This document shows, piece by piece, positions 44,899 through 54,135 of a DNA stretch of 64,000 nt. The notes beneath the pieces are model-generated. The model had not been told where the DNA came from. It did no database searches and worked only from the letters and a program-made list of their open reading frames with translations. A program made the translations under genes and the position numbers. Source of the DNA: Neorhizobium huautlense (GTDB lineage Bacteria; Pseudomonadota; Alphaproteobacteria; Rhizobiales; Rhizobiaceae); assembly GCF_030811685.1 (NCBI RefSeq), contig NZ_JAUSRF010000002.1, positions 124,001-188,000 of the forward strand. The letters run 5' to 3'. How positions within the stretch are numbered: position 1 is the stretch's first letter; every line of letters begins with the position of its first letter.

Positions 44899-45782
44899 TG
44901 AGCGGCGCTGTCCAAGAAACCGTCAGCGGCGGCTCGGCAAAAACCGCCCGCGTGGTGATCTATGGCCTGCTCATCCTGCTCGCCGCCATCTATCTTCTGC
45001 CGCTTTATGTGATGCTCACCACGTCGCTGAAATCGCTCGACGAGATCCGTGGCGGTGACATGCTGTCGCTGCCGTCCTCGCCATCGATCGCGGCCTGGAC
45101 CAAGGCATGGGGCGAAGCCTGCATCGGTGTTACCTGCACCGGCATCAAGGGCTATTTCTGGAACTCCATCAAGATGGTGGTTCCGGCGGTGATCATTTCG
45201 ACGCTTCTCGGCGCATTGAATGGCTACGTGCTAACAAAATGGCGGTTTCCGGGCCACAAGATCATCTTTGGCATGATGCTGTTTGCCTGCTTCATCCCGT
45301 TTCAGGCAGTGCTGATCCCGATGGCGCGCATGCTGGGCATGATGGGCATCGCCAACACCACGACCGGCCTTGTCTTCGTCCACGTGATCTACGGCCTCGG
45401 TTTCACCACGCTGTTCTTCCGTAACTATTACGAGGCGTTTCCGGACGAGCTGATCAAGGCGGCGATGATGGATGGTGCCGGGTTCTTCCGCATCTTCTGG
45501 CGCATCCTGCTGCCCACCTCGGGACCGATCATCGTCGTCACCGTCATCTACCAGTTCACCAATATCTGGAACGACTTTCTGTTCGGTGTGTCCTTCTCAT
45601 CCGGCGGTTCCTCGCCGATGACGGTGGCGCTCAACAACCTCGTTGCCTCCTCCACCGGCGTGAAAGAATACAATGTCGACATGGCCGCTGCGGTGTTCGC
45701 GGCGCTGCCGACACTGTTCGTCTACATCGTCGCCGGACGCTATTTCGTGCGTGGCCTGATGGCCGGCGCAGTCAAGGGATAA
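44898..45782 (+). CDS. Sugar ABC permease (MalG-type, GtsC-like)
   Basis: 294 residues, six membrane segments, EAA loop '[20 protein letters not shown]'. An insert after the first periplasmic segment contains two cysteines ([10 protein letters not shown]) that also occur in glucose-type systems. Pairs with the permease at 43984. Confidence 0.9.
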   Translation: MSGAVQETVSGGSAKTARVVIYGLLILLAAIYLLPLYVMLTTSLKSLDEIRGGDMLSLPSSPSIAAWTKAWGEACIGVTCTGIKGYFWNSIKMVVPAVIISTLLGALNGYVLTKWRFPGHKIIFGMMLFACFIPFQAVLIPMARMLGMMGIANTTTGLVFVHVIYGLGFTTLFFRNYYEAFPDELIKAAMMDGAGFFRIFWRILLPTSGPIIVVTVIYQFTNIWNDFLFGVSFSSGGSSPMTVALNNLVASSTGVKEYNVDMAAAVFAALPTLFVYIVAGRYFVRGLMAGAVKG

Positions 45783-45786
45783 CACA

Positions 45787-46893
45787 ATGAGCTTTCTTGA
45801 AATCAGGAACCTGCGCAAGAAGATCGGCAATGTCGAAGTCCTCAAGGGCATCGATATCGAGCTGGAAAAGGGCGGGTTTCTCGTTCTCGTCGGCCCGTCC
45901 GGCTGCGGCAAGTCCACGCTGCTCAACGCCATTGCCGGCCTGTTGCCGCTGACCTCGGGCGATATCGTCATCGACGGTCAGGTGGTCAACGACCTGCATC
46001 CGTCGCAGCGTGACATCGCCATGGTGTTCCAGTCCTATGCGCTTTATCCGAACATGACGGTGGAAGAGAATATTGCTTTCGCGCTGGAAATGCGCGGCGT
46101 GCCGAAGGATGAGCGCGCGGCGGCGGTGAAAGTGGCGGCCAAGACGCTGCAGATCGAACATCTGCTGACCCGTCGTCCGAGCCAGTTGTCCGGCGGCCAG
46201 CGCCAGCGTGTCGCCATGGGTCGCGCACTGGTGCGCAAGCCGCGTGTCTTCCTGTTCGATGAGCCGCTGTCCAACCTCGATGCGAAACTGCGCGTCGAAG
46301 TGCGTGCCGAAATCAAGTCGCTGCACCAGAACACCCATGCCACCATCGTTTACGTCACCCACGACCAGATCGAGGCGATGACGCTGGCGACCAAGATCGT
46401 CGTGCTGAAGGAAGGCACCGTGCAGCAGATCGGCACGCCGGCGGAAATCTACAATCTTCCGGCCAACCTGTTCGTTGCCGATTTCATGGGCTCTCCGGCC
46501 ATGAACATGCTGGATGGCAAGGTGGTCGGCACCGGCGCTGAGGCCCGCATTTCGCTGTTCGGCGACCAGTCGATCACCGTGCCGGTTCCGCCGACGGTGG
46601 CCGCCGGTGCATTGAGCGAAGGGCAGTCGGTTCTGCTCGGCCTGCGCCCGGAAGCGATCACCGATACCGGCCTGGCCGATCCGCAGGCGCGCTCGGTGAC
46701 CCAGATCGAGGCGCCCGTGATCATGACCGAGCCGACCGGTTCCGATACCTTTGTCACGGCCGAACTCGGGGGCAAACATTTTACCGCCCGCACCCGCGCG
46801 GAAGTATCCTGCCAGGCGGGTGATACATTCCGCTTTGCCTTCAATCTCGACAAGGCGGTCGTCTTCGATCCGCAGAGCGGGCTGCGACTTTAG
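45787..46893 (+). CDS. Sugar ABC ATPase (MalK/UgpC-type)
   Basis: 368 residues. Walker [10 protein letters not shown], signature LSGGQRQR, Walker [17 protein letters not shown], switch [11 protein letters not shown]-terminal regulatory TOBE/OB domain begins near residue 240. Last gene of the importer operon, four bases after the permease, followed by a terminator. Confidence 0.93.
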   Translation: MSFLEIRNLRKKIGNVEVLKGIDIELEKGGFLVLVGPSGCGKSTLLNAIAGLLPLTSGDIVIDGQVVNDLHPSQRDIAMVFQSYALYPNMTVEENIAFALEMRGVPKDERAAAVKVAAKTLQIEHLLTRRPSQLSGGQRQRVAMGRALVRKPRVFLFDEPLSNLDAKLRVEVRAEIKSLHQNTHATIVYVTHDQIEAMTLATKIVVLKEGTVQQIGTPAEIYNLPANLFVADFMGSPAMNMLDGKVVGTGAEARISLFGDQSITVPVPPTVAAGALSEGQSVLLGLRPEAITDTGLADPQARSVTQIEAPVIMTEPTGSDTFVTAELGGKHFTARTRAEVSCQAGDTFRFAFNLDKAVVFDPQSGLRL

Positions 46894-46919
46894 TCTTTTC
46901 TGTATTTGCTCTTTATCAT

Positions 46920-46951
46920 GGGAAGCCCGGTTATACTGCGGCTTCCCTTTT
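46920..46951 (+). terminator. Rho-independent terminator of the sugar importer operon
   Basis: GGGAAGCC (46920-46927) pairs with GGCTTCCC (46940-46947) and is followed by TTTTG, 26 bases after the ATPase stop. Confidence 0.82.
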
Positions 46952-47186
46952 GCATTTATGAGCGGGCGTGAACCGGGAGATCGCTAAAAAGCCTTTTAAA
47001 TTATAGGTTTATTCCGGACGAAAATTTCGATTTCATGAGCATCGCACACAATCCAACTTGGCCTCGAGCTCGAATTCGGTTAGAAGGCGTTAACCTCTTT
47101 GGACGGGACGAGGGTCGGGATTATCGAAATGCAGTTGGCGGGGGCCGCGAAAAATTCGCAGGACTCGAAAGAGTTGAGCGTATCGC

Positions 47187-48887
47187 ATGGGTAGGTTTTC
47201 GCACCTGTTCCCCAAGGCGAGCATCGGTGCCTATCTGATCGCGTTTGCCGCCGTCATCGCACTTCCGCTTCTCGCCTTCGTCATCTTCCTGATGTTCCAG
47301 CTGGAGCATAGCGAGCGCGAAAAACTCAACGGCGAAACGGCGGAAGACGCGCAGATGCTCGGCCGCGCCATCGATCGCGAGTTGCGCGACATGGCAACGA
47401 CGCTGCGTCTGCTTGGCAATTCACCGGAGATCGAGCGCGGCGAACTGGAAGCGTTTCACCGCCGCACGCAAAACAGTCTGCGCGGAACGTCGCTTTATGC
47501 GCTTCTGGTGGCTGAAGACGGGCAGCTTCTTCTCAATACCCGCGTGCCGTTCGAAACCGCGCTCGGCAAGATGGGAAATATTCCATCGCTGACCTCCGCC
47601 CTTCGTTCGGGTCGCACGGAAGTGTCGGAAGTGTTTCGCGGCGCCACCAGCGGCAACTGGGTGTTCAACGTCACCCTGCCGCTGCCCAAGGAGATGCGCG
47701 GCGATGTCGGCGCACTGATCCTGACGCAGAATGTTGCCGACCTCAAGAACGTGCTGTCGACAGAAGGTCTGCCGAAGGACTGGTCGGTGGCCATCGTCGA
47801 CCAGACAGGCAAGGTCGTGGTGGCCGATGGCGCAACCGAACTGACGGCGGCAAGCCCGTTTCCGGCCAGCATGCTGTCGCTGATGCGCGGCCAGAACGGC
47901 ACGATCGAGGATGTCGGCGGGTCGCCGCGCCAGATGTACGGGTATTACACGCATCCGGATTCATCCTGGCGGGTGATCGTCTGGGGACCGATTGCGTCTG
48001 CGCAGGAAAGCATTCTGAGCACATGGCGTTACCTGATCGCCGGCAGTGCGCTTCTGTTGCTGATCGGCTTCGGTTTTGCGTGGTTGGTTGCCCGGCAGTT
48101 GCGCGTGCCGATCCGCCAGATCTCCGAGATGGCAGATCGCATCGGCAAGGGTGAGATCGTCTCGCCGGTCGAAACCAGGATCATCGAAGCCAATCATGTG
48201 GCGATCGCGCTCTCCAACGCCTCCTTCGACCGCAGCCAGGCGGAAGACCGCATTCATCTGATCCTGCATGAACTCGTGCACCGGACGAAAAACATCCTGA
48301 CGCTGATCCAGGCGATGATGCGCCAGCTGGCGCGGCAGGATACCACGATGGAGGAGTTCCAGAAGGCGATCAGCACCCGCCTTCAGGGCCTGGGCCGCTC
48401 CATCGAGGCTCTTGCGCGCGAACAATGGGCCGGTGTGCCGATGCGCCGTGTCGTCGAAATCCATCTGTCCAACTTCTCCGAAACGCTGGATCGGGTGGAT
48501 ATGCGCGGCGAGGATTTTGTACTGAAGGCGGAGGCGGTGCAGAATCTCGGCCTCGTGCTGCATGAACTGACGACCAATTCGATGAAATATGGTGCCCTGT
48601 CCTCGCAGAACGGTCGGGTGCGGATTTCATGGTCGGATGTCGCAACCGAAAGCGGCGAACGGACGCTGCGGCTGGTGTGGGAAGAAAGCGGCGGCCCGCC
48701 GGTGCGCGCACCGTCCGCCACCGGTTTCGGCACGACGATCATCAAACGCCATGCCGCTGCTGCCTTTGGCGGCCGGGCGGATGCCGAATACCCCGTCGAA
48801 GGTTTCCGCTGGACGCTGACGGCACCCCGCGATCAGCTGGAGCGCACGGCGGAAGACCGCAAGCGCGAGGCTGCCCGACTGGCATAG
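47187..48887 (+). CDS. HWE-family sensor histidine kinase
   Basis: 566 residues. A membrane helix (about 13-36), a periplasmic Cache-like domain (about 45-280), a second helix (about 285-305), a HAMP-like linker (VPIRQISEMADRIGKGEI), and then the HWE kinase core: phospho-His365 in HELVHRTKN, the NLGLVLHELTTNSMKYGAL box and the W-E pair in LVWEESGG. HWE kinases often feed the PhyR branch of the general stress response in alphaproteobacteria, and an EcfG-like sigma gene lies 10 kb away. The link is inference; no response regulator is adjacent. Confidence 0.85.
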   Translation: MGRFSHLFPKASIGAYLIAFAAVIALPLLAFVIFLMFQLEHSEREKLNGETAEDAQMLGRAIDRELRDMATTLRLLGNSPEIERGELEAFHRRTQNSLRGTSLYALLVAEDGQLLLNTRVPFETALGKMGNIPSLTSALRSGRTEVSEVFRGATSGNWVFNVTLPLPKEMRGDVGALILTQNVADLKNVLSTEGLPKDWSVAIVDQTGKVVVADGATELTAASPFPASMLSLMRGQNGTIEDVGGSPRQMYGYYTHPDSSWRVIVWGPIASAQESILSTWRYLIAGSALLLLIGFGFAWLVARQLRVPIRQISEMADRIGKGEIVSPVETRIIEANHVAIALSNASFDRSQAEDRIHLILHELVHRTKNILTLIQAMMRQLARQDTTMEEFQKAISTRLQGLGRSIEALAREQWAGVPMRRVVEIHLSNFSETLDRVDMRGEDFVLKAEAVQNLGLVLHELTTNSMKYGALSSQNGRVRISWSDVATESGERTLRLVWEESGGPPVRAPSATGFGTTIIKRHAAAAFGGRADAEYPVEGFRWTLTAPRDQLERTAEDRKREAARLA

Positions 48888-48942
48888 AGTGACTGGCATA
48901 GAGCCTCGGCTTCGCCGCCACCGTACCGAACGGAAACGTGAC

Positions 48943-48968
48943 GGAACCGGAAGGGCGATATCGCCGTT
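48943..48968 (+). promoter_or_regulatory. EcfG/RpoE2-type promoter (exact GGAAC-N17-CGTT)
   Basis: GGAAC at 48943-48947 and CGTT at 48965-48968, only 8 bases before the ATG of topoisomerase IB at 48977. The transcript would start at or just before that codon, i.e. be leaderless or nearly so. Confidence 0.62.
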
Positions 48969-48976
48969 CAGCGCGC

Positions 48977-50035
48977 ATGGACGCGTATTCATCCAATTCC
49001 GTATCCGAGCCCGGCGAAGGGCTTGCCATTCTTTCCACCATCGGCCTGACCTATGTCAGCGACAGCGCGCCGGGCATCCGGCGTCTGCGGCGCGGCAAGG
49101 GTTTTTGCTACAAGCTGCCGGATGGCTCTCATCTATCGGACAAGGTGCACAAGCTGCGCATCGGCGCGCTTGGCCTGCCGCCGGCCTATGAAAACGTCTG
49201 GATCTGCCTCGATCCGAGCGGTCATCTGCAGGCCACCGGTTTCGACAGCCGTGGGCGAAAACAGTATCGCTACCACGCCGACTGGCAATCGTTTCGCAGC
49301 GAACTGAAATACGATCAGATGATCGGTTTCGCCGAGGCGCTTCCGAGAATACGCCGCAAGGTGCAACGCGATCTTGGCGAAGGACTTGTCGGTCCGCAGG
49401 CGGTGATTGCCGCGTTGGTGGCGCTGCTGGACGCCACGCATCTGCGGGTCGGCAACCGCGCTTACGCCAAGGAAAACAAGACCTATGGCGCAACCACGCT
49501 TTTGAAACGGCACATGGTCCTGTCAGATGACAGCATGGTGCTGAAATTCACCGCCAAGGGCGGCAAGCGCGTCAGCCATACGATCCGCCATCCACGACTG
49601 CAACGCATTCTGGAAACCATTGCCGATCTGCCGGGCCGCCAGCTGTTTTCCTGGCCGGACGAGGACGGCGTGCCGCGCGGCATAGACAGCGGGCGGCTGA
49701 ATGCCTATCTCGCGGCCGCCTCTGGCCTGCCGATTTCGGCCAAAACCTTTCGCACCTGGGGCGGCAGCCTTGCCGCCTTCATGGCGGCTTGGAAGGCAGT
49801 GGCGGACGATGAAGCCGTGAAGATAAAAATGCTGACGGCGGCTGCCTCGCAGGAATTGCAGAACACGCCGGCAGTATGCCGCTCGAGTTACATCCATCCG
49901 GGCATTCTGGCGCTGGCAGAGGATGTGTCGCCGCTCGAAAAGATCATGGCGACGCCAAAACTGTTGGAAAAGGAGACGAGTGGTCTCAAGGCTGATGAGC
50001 GGCGGCTGCTGGCGTTTTTGAAACTTGTGGGATGA
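48977..50035 (+). CDS. DNA topoisomerase IB (poxvirus-like bacterial type)
   Basis: 352 residues from ATG 48977; an upstream ATG at 48938 is in frame, but a perfect stress promoter lies between them. The protein relaxes supercoiled DNA by a 3'-phosphotyrosine intermediate. Active-site residues: Arg in LRVGNRAYA, Lys in TAKGGKR, Arg-Trp in KTFRTWGGS and nucleophile Tyr305 in CRSSYIHP. Bacterial members are common in stress regulons of rhizobia. It follows the HWE kinase gene by 90 bases. Confidence 0.88.
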   Translation: MDAYSSNSVSEPGEGLAILSTIGLTYVSDSAPGIRRLRRGKGFCYKLPDGSHLSDKVHKLRIGALGLPPAYENVWICLDPSGHLQATGFDSRGRKQYRYHADWQSFRSELKYDQMIGFAEALPRIRRKVQRDLGEGLVGPQAVIAALVALLDATHLRVGNRAYAKENKTYGATTLLKRHMVLSDDSMVLKFTAKGGKRVSHTIRHPRLQRILETIADLPGRQLFSWPDEDGVPRGIDSGRLNAYLAAASGLPISAKTFRTWGGSLAAFMAAWKAVADDEAVKIKMLTAAASQELQNTPAVCRSSYIHPGILALAEDVSPLEKIMATPKLLEKETSGLKADERRLLAFLKLVG

Positions 50036-50085
50036 GGAAGTGAATACTGAGTAGCGAATAGTAAGTAGCGGAGGTCTCCCTCTCT

Positions 50086-50113
50086 CGTCTTCCTCGGGCT
50101 TGTCCCGAGGATC
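50086..50113. repeat. Short intergenic palindrome (CCTCGGG..CCCGAGG)
   Basis: CGTCTTCCTCGGGCTTGTCCCGAGGATC resembles half of the inverted element at 53948-54034. Confidence 0.5.
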
Positions 50114-50202
50114 TAACCCGGCCGCCATAAAACGCGCCGCGGCGGACGCTCGGGACGCTCCCCGAGTATGAAGGCCGTTTTTGAGGGCTCTCGAAAGAAA
50201 AA

Positions 50203-50232
50203 ACGCCCGCCAAAAAACTGGCGAGCGTCTCT
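50203..50232 (-). terminator. Probable terminator of the PfpI gene
   Basis: Imperfect stem CGC..GCCA / TGGC..GCG (50203-50227); on the minus strand it is followed by a T-run (TTTTTTCTTTCG). It lies just after the PfpI-like stop codon. Confidence 0.55.
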
Positions 50233-50253
50233 TTCATTCCATGCCAAACAGCC

Positions 50254-50811
50254 TCAGGCAGCGCGTCTGTGCAGCCCTTCCTGCACTTCCTCGACAATCT
50301 TGCCGACAAAGGCGGGCAGGTCATCCGGCGAGCGCGAGGTGATGATGCCGTTATCGACCACCACTGCTTCATCCTTCCACGATGCGCCGGCATTTTTCAC
50401 GTCGGTGCGGATCGAATGGTAGGAGGTTGCCTTGCGGCCACGCAGCGCATCGGCTTCGATCAGCAGCCAGGGCGCGTGGCAGATGGCCGCCACCGGCTTG
50501 CCGCTCCGCACGAAATCGCGCACCACCTTCATGGCGTTCTGGTCGGCACGAAGCTTGTCCGGGTTGATCTGCCCGCCGGGCAGAACCAGCGCGTCGAATT
50601 CCGCGGCGTTGACATTGGCGGCCTCGAGATCGACCGTGACGCTGTCGCCCCAGTCGGTCTCGTCCCAGCTTTTGATCTGGCCGGTCTTGATCGATGCGAT
50701 TTTCACATCGGCGCCCATGTTCCTCAGTTCATCGAGCGGCACGCGCAGTTCGGAGCGCTCGTAGCCGTCGGTCGCGAGGATCAGGATGCGCGCGGAATCG
50801 ATCTGTGTCAT
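50254..50811 (-). CDS. DJ-1/PfpI-family protein (class I glutamine amidotransferase-like)
   Basis: 185 residues from ATG 50811 with AGGAG upstream; the longer frame covers another gene. The nucleophile elbow AAICHAPWLL holds the conserved Cys and His, and PGGQINPDKLR carries the partner region. Family members act as deglycases/hydrolases or chaperones in carbonyl or oxidative stress. The 69-residue gene just upstream on the same strand may be co-transcribed from the GGAAC-type site at 51141-51165. Confidence 0.85.
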   Translation of the reverse strand: MTQIDSARILILATDGYERSELRVPLDELRNMGADVKIASIKTGQIKSWDETDWGDSVTVDLEAANVNAAEFDALVLPGGQINPDKLRADQNAMKVVRDFVRSGKPVAAICHAPWLLIEADALRGRKATSYHSIRTDVKNAGASWKDEAVVVDNGIITSRSPDDLPAFVGKIVEEVQEGLHRRAA

Positions 50812-50867
50812 GCAATTCTCCTTTTGTTGTCTGTTGCGGCCCTTACCCGTGTTCAAAGCCCGTGGTG

Positions 50868-51077
50868 TCACAGGCGGCCGGTGGAAAGATCGCGTCCGTT
50901 GATCGAGGCGGGGACGCTCATTTCTTCCCGAGGGGATCGCGGCAGCGGAAGCTCGACAGCTTCCGGCACGACCACATGAGGCTCGTGGCCCGGATTGGTG
51001 CCCAGCCCGGTTTTCACCGGTTGCCGCACCCGAGCAATGGTAAAGAGACGCCTCAGTCTCCACAAAATATGGGTCAT
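50868..51077 (-). CDS. Small basic protein of unknown function
   Basis: 69 residues from ATG 51077 with GGGAG upstream. The N-terminus is basic (HILWRLRRLFTIARVRQ), the rest Pro/Val/Glu-rich. No signal peptide or membrane helix is certain. It lies 56 bases upstream of the PfpI-like gene and is probably in one transcript with it. A candidate stress promoter precedes it. Confidence 0.55.
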   Translation of the reverse strand: MTHILWRLRRLFTIARVRQPVKTGLGTNPGHEPHVVVPEAVELPLPRSPREEMSVPASINGRDLSTGRL

Positions 51078-51140
51078 CGTGTTTCTCCCGTCGCCCGAAA
51101 AGGTCTTGCTCCCGAAAGGAAACCTTTTCCATGAAGAGCT

Positions 51141-51165
51141 AACCATGGGCGTGGGGATAAGTTCC
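51141..51165 (-). promoter_or_regulatory. Candidate EcfG/RpoE2-type promoter
   Basis: Minus-strand GGAAC-N16-GGTT, 63 bases before the 69-residue gene. Its -35 box is half of the palindrome GTTCC-ATC-GGAAC (51161-51173). Confidence 0.38.
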
Positions 51166-51237
51166 ATCGGAACGGTGGAGCGATCTCGCTAAAAAAGACC
51201 GCTCACGGTCGGCAGGTTTTATGTGTCGGATCGGCGC

Positions 51238-51315
51238 TCAGATCGGCACGACCAGCATGGCGCACATGGCAACTGCAAGAACGACACTGGCGGCTTCGAA
51301 CCATTCTTTGGTCAT
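51238..51315 (-). CDS. 25-residue single-helix membrane peptide
   Basis: A very short gene: the product starts MTKEWFEAASVV, has one hydrophobic helix over most of its length and ends MLVVPI. GGGAG lies nine bases before the ATG, and an exact GGAAC-N16-CGTT promoter lies 31 bases upstream, so both transcription and translation signals are well placed. It resembles the small membrane proteins often found in bacterial stress regulons. No homologue is known to me. Confidence 0.6.
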   Translation of the reverse strand: MTKEWFEAASVVLAVAMCAMLVVPI

Positions 51316-51345
51316 TGTTTTTTACTCCCTGACTGTGAAGTAAAG

Positions 51346-51370
51346 AACGAGGATCGCGCATTTCTGTTCC
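51346..51370 (-). promoter_or_regulatory. EcfG/RpoE2-type promoter (exact GGAAC-N16-CGTT)
   Basis: On the minus strand GGAAC (51370-51366), 16 bases, CGTT (51349-51346). The only start codon at the right distance is that of the 25-residue peptide. Confidence 0.7.
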
Positions 51371-51399
51371 ACACATTTGCCATATATGTGTCCGGAAGC

Positions 51400-51681
51400 T
51401 TATTGAGCGCCGTCCAGTGCCAGCTGCGCTTTCATGCGCGCACGGGCGGCCTCAAGAATGGACCGGCTTTCGCGCGCCGCCGCCGTTTCGATGGCAAATC
51501 CTTCGCCCGGTGCAATGCCCGGATCCTCTTCATGATCCTTGAAGGTGTCGTCCTCGGTCAGCCTGTGCAGCAAGGCTTTCGTGGTTTCCTCGCCACCCAT
51601 CATCGCCGCCAGCCAGGTGATCATCAGCTCGCGATGAGCATTGAGGCGGCCTTCCAGTTCTTCCGGGGAAAGTGCGGGCAT
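51400..51681 (-). CDS. Small acidic protein of unknown function
   Basis: 93 residues with a strong AGGAGG site. It is predicted all-helical, acidic in the middle (TEDDTFKDHEEDPG), without membrane segments. The N-terminal half resembles a helical pair (LSPEELEGRLNAHRELMITWLAAMM). I do not recognise the family. It is divergent from glgX. No GGAAC-type site was found for it. Confidence 0.65.
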   Translation of the reverse strand: MPALSPEELEGRLNAHRELMITWLAAMMGGEETTKALLHRLTEDDTFKDHEEDPGIAPGEGFAIETAAARESRSILEAARARMKAQLALDGAQ

Positions 51682-51783
51682 AAATTCCTCCTGTCGCGTG
51701 TGCGCTCATGCTTCGCACATAGAGGAGAGTTGGAGCGAGGGAAGGTTTTGGGCATCACCTGCCATATTTCCGTGTGCCAGGAG

Positions 51784-51809
51784 GGAACGAAATGCCGCGC
51801 TGCATCATT
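51784..51809 (+). promoter_or_regulatory. Candidate EcfG/RpoE2-type promoter of glgX
   Basis: GGAAC-N17-CATT, 46 bases before the glgX start; one mismatch from CGTT. Confidence 0.4.
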
Positions 51810-51855
51810 ACTGCGCCGAACCTTCAACCCTCATCTTAACCCTCAGTGGCGCGGC

Positions 51856-53934
51856 ATGGATATGACAGTGAAGAATTTCGAGATCACGGCAGGATCATGG
51901 ACCCAGCTCGGCGCCAATTTCGATGGCGAGGGCACGAATTTTGCGATCTTTTCCGCCCATGCCGAACGCGTCGAACTGTGCCTGTTCGACAATAGCGGTA
52001 CCCACGAGATCGCCCGGTTGACACTGCCGGAATATACCAACGAGATCTTTCATGGTTATGTGCCGGGCCTGAAACCCGGCCAGCTTTACGCCTACCGCGT
52101 TCACGGCGCCTTCGACCCGGAAGCCGGCCACCGCTTCAACGCCAACAAGCTGCTGCTCGATCCTTATGCCCGCGAACTGGTGGGCGAGTTCAAGTGGAAC
52201 GAGGCACATTTTGCCTATGATCTTCTCGCCGAAGACAAGGACCTCACATTCAACGAGCTCGATAGCGCGCCCTATACGCCAAAATGCAAGGTCATCGACC
52301 CTCACGGTTTCGATTGGGGCAAGGATGCCTCGCCGAATGTTTCATGGCCAGCGACCATCGTCTACGAAACCCATGTGAAAGGGTTTACGCAGCTGAACAA
52401 GGCGATCCCGGAAAACCTGCGCGGCACGTTTGAAGGCATGGGCCACAAGGCGACCGTGGATTACATCAAGAACCTCGGCATCACGTCTGTCGAACTCATG
52501 CCCATCCACGAATTCCCGCAGGATCAGCATCTGCTGGACAAGGGCCTCAATAATTTCTGGGGTTACAATTCTATCGGCTTCTTTGCCCCGGCCTCGCGGT
52601 ATTACGGCCCGAACGGCATTGCCGGTTTCCGCGACATGGTGCGCGCCTTCCACGATGCCGGCATCGAGGTTATTCTCGACGTGGTCTATAACCACACGGC
52701 CGAAGGCAACGAGCTTGGCCCGACACTCTCCTTCAAGGGCATCGACAACTTTTCCTATTACCGCACGCTGCCGGACCAGCACCGGTATTACATCAACGAT
52801 ACCGGCACCGGGAACACGGTGAACACCTCGCATCCGCGCGTTTTGCAGATGGTGATGGATAGCCTGCGCTACTGGACGGAACATATGCATGTGGACGGTT
52901 TCCGTTTCGATCTCGGCACCATTTTGGGCCGCGAGCCGGAAGGGTTTGACCAGCGCGGCGGTTTCTTCGATGCGGTCATGCAGGATCCGGTCCTGTCTAA
53001 AACAAAGCTGATCGGCGAGCCCTGGGATATCGGTCCCGGCGGTTATCAGGTCGGTGGTTTCCCGCCGGGCTGGGCTGAGTGGAACGACAAATATCGCGAT
53101 ACGGTGCGCGAATACTGGAAGGGCGACAACGTGCCGACCGATTTCGCCGCACGACTGCTCGGTTCCGGCGATCTTTACGACCAGCGCGGCCGCCGTCCGT
53201 GGGCCAGCGTCAATTTCGTCACCGCCCATGATGGTTTTACGCTGAACGACCTCGTTTCCTACAACGAGAAACACAACGAGGCGAATGGCGAGGACAATAA
53301 CGACGGCCATAGCGATAACCGCTCCTACAATTACGGCGCGGAAGGCCCGACCGAGGACGAGGGCATCAATGCGGTGCGCGAGCGCCAGAAGCGCAATTTC
53401 CTCGCCACGCTGCTGTTTTCACATGGCACGCCGATGCTGCTTGCCGGTGATGAATTCGGCCGCAGCCAGATGGGCAACAACAACGGTTATTGCCAGGACA
53501 GCGATATTTCATGGGTCCACTGGGAGGACCTGCCGGAGACCTGCGAGGAGCTGCGCGAGTTTACGCGCCAGCTCATCCGTCTCCGGCAGACACAGCCGCT
53601 GCTTCGCCGCGAAAACTGGCGCGACGGGCTGGATGTGAAATGGTTCAATGCCGGCGGTGGTTTCCAGACGGCGGAACAATGGGAAGAAGGCTCGACCATC
53701 GGCCTTTATCTCGGTCGTGGCGACCTCAAGGAAGAAGAGGGCATCTGGCACGATGTGCTGATGTTGTTCAATCCGTTCGAAGGCACGGTGCCGTTCCGCA
53801 TCCCGCAATTCGGCGAGGGCGGCTGGGTGCTGGAACTGACCACGGCGGATGTGACCAAACGTGGTCAGGTGATCACCAAGGAAAAGGATTTTGAATTGGA
53901 AGGCCGAAGTCTGGTGCTTTTCCGGAGGCCGTGA
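51856..53934 (+). CDS. glgX: Glycogen debranching enzyme
   Basis: 692 residues from ATG 51856 (a second ATG is six bases on); the frame is open much further upstream, but homologues begin here (TQLGANFDGEGTNFAIFSAHAERVELCLFD). Order: N-terminal CBM48 domain, GH13 catalytic barrel with DVVYNHTAEG, GFRFDLGTILG (nucleophile Asp), LIGEPWDIG (acid Glu) and TAHDGFTLNDLVSYNEKHN, then a C-terminal beta domain. It cleaves alpha-1,6 branches of glycogen. Glycogen synthase is encoded 0.8 kb downstream on the other strand; glgB, glgC and glgP are not in the window. Confidence 0.93.
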   Translation: MDMTVKNFEITAGSWTQLGANFDGEGTNFAIFSAHAERVELCLFDNSGTHEIARLTLPEYTNEIFHGYVPGLKPGQLYAYRVHGAFDPEAGHRFNANKLLLDPYARELVGEFKWNEAHFAYDLLAEDKDLTFNELDSAPYTPKCKVIDPHGFDWGKDASPNVSWPATIVYETHVKGFTQLNKAIPENLRGTFEGMGHKATVDYIKNLGITSVELMPIHEFPQDQHLLDKGLNNFWGYNSIGFFAPASRYYGPNGIAGFRDMVRAFHDAGIEVILDVVYNHTAEGNELGPTLSFKGIDNFSYYRTLPDQHRYYINDTGTGNTVNTSHPRVLQMVMDSLRYWTEHMHVDGFRFDLGTILGREPEGFDQRGGFFDAVMQDPVLSKTKLIGEPWDIGPGGYQVGGFPPGWAEWNDKYRDTVREYWKGDNVPTDFAARLLGSGDLYDQRGRRPWASVNFVTAHDGFTLNDLVSYNEKHNEANGEDNNDGHSDNRSYNYGAEGPTEDEGINAVRERQKRNFLATLLFSHGTPMLLAGDEFGRSQMGNNNGYCQDSDISWVHWEDLPETCEELREFTRQLIRLRQTQPLLRRENWRDGLDVKWFNAGGGFQTAEQWEEGSTIGLYLGRGDLKEEEGIWHDVLMLFNPFEGTVPFRIPQFGEGGWVLELTTADVTKRGQVITKEKDFELEGRSLVLFRRP

Positions 53935-53947
53935 GACACTCTACTGC

Positions 53948-54034
53948 CGTCATGCTCGGGCCCCGTCCCGAGCATCTGCTGCGTCGAATTCGTGGCAGTG
54001 TGATCAGATCCTCGGGACAGGCCCGAGGAAGACG
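53948..54034. repeat. Inverted intergenic repeat (GTCATGCTCGGG ... CCCGAGGAAGACG type)
   Basis: CTCGGG-CCCCGT-CCCGAG at the left and CCTCGGGACAGGCCCGAGG at the right form two stem-loops. A related half-element is at 50086. Confidence 0.55.
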
Positions 54035-54066
54035 TTTGCGGAATATGTCGAATATTTCTTTCTTGT

Positions 54067-54095
54067 AAGGCGGGTTGATTGACCCGCCTTATTTT
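54067..54095 (+). terminator. Rho-independent terminator after glgX
   Basis: AAGGCGGGT (54067-54075) pairs with ACCCGCCTT (54082-54090), followed by ATTTT. Confidence 0.78.
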
Positions 54096-54135
54096 GCGAT
54101 CACCCTCGCCAAGATTTACGCGAAGGAGACGCATC

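Noticed and set aside
47062..47080. CTCGAGCTCGAATTC looks like a cloning-vector polylinker (XhoI-SacI-EcoRI).
   Set aside because: Only about 15 bases match, and the flanks are ordinary sequence without other vector features. Overlapping palindromes make such a run possible by chance.
51223..51855. The long upstream extension of the glgX reading frame (over 200 codons).
   Set aside because: It covers the minus-strand genes at 51238 and 51400 and the glgX promoter; GlgX homologues start at 51856.
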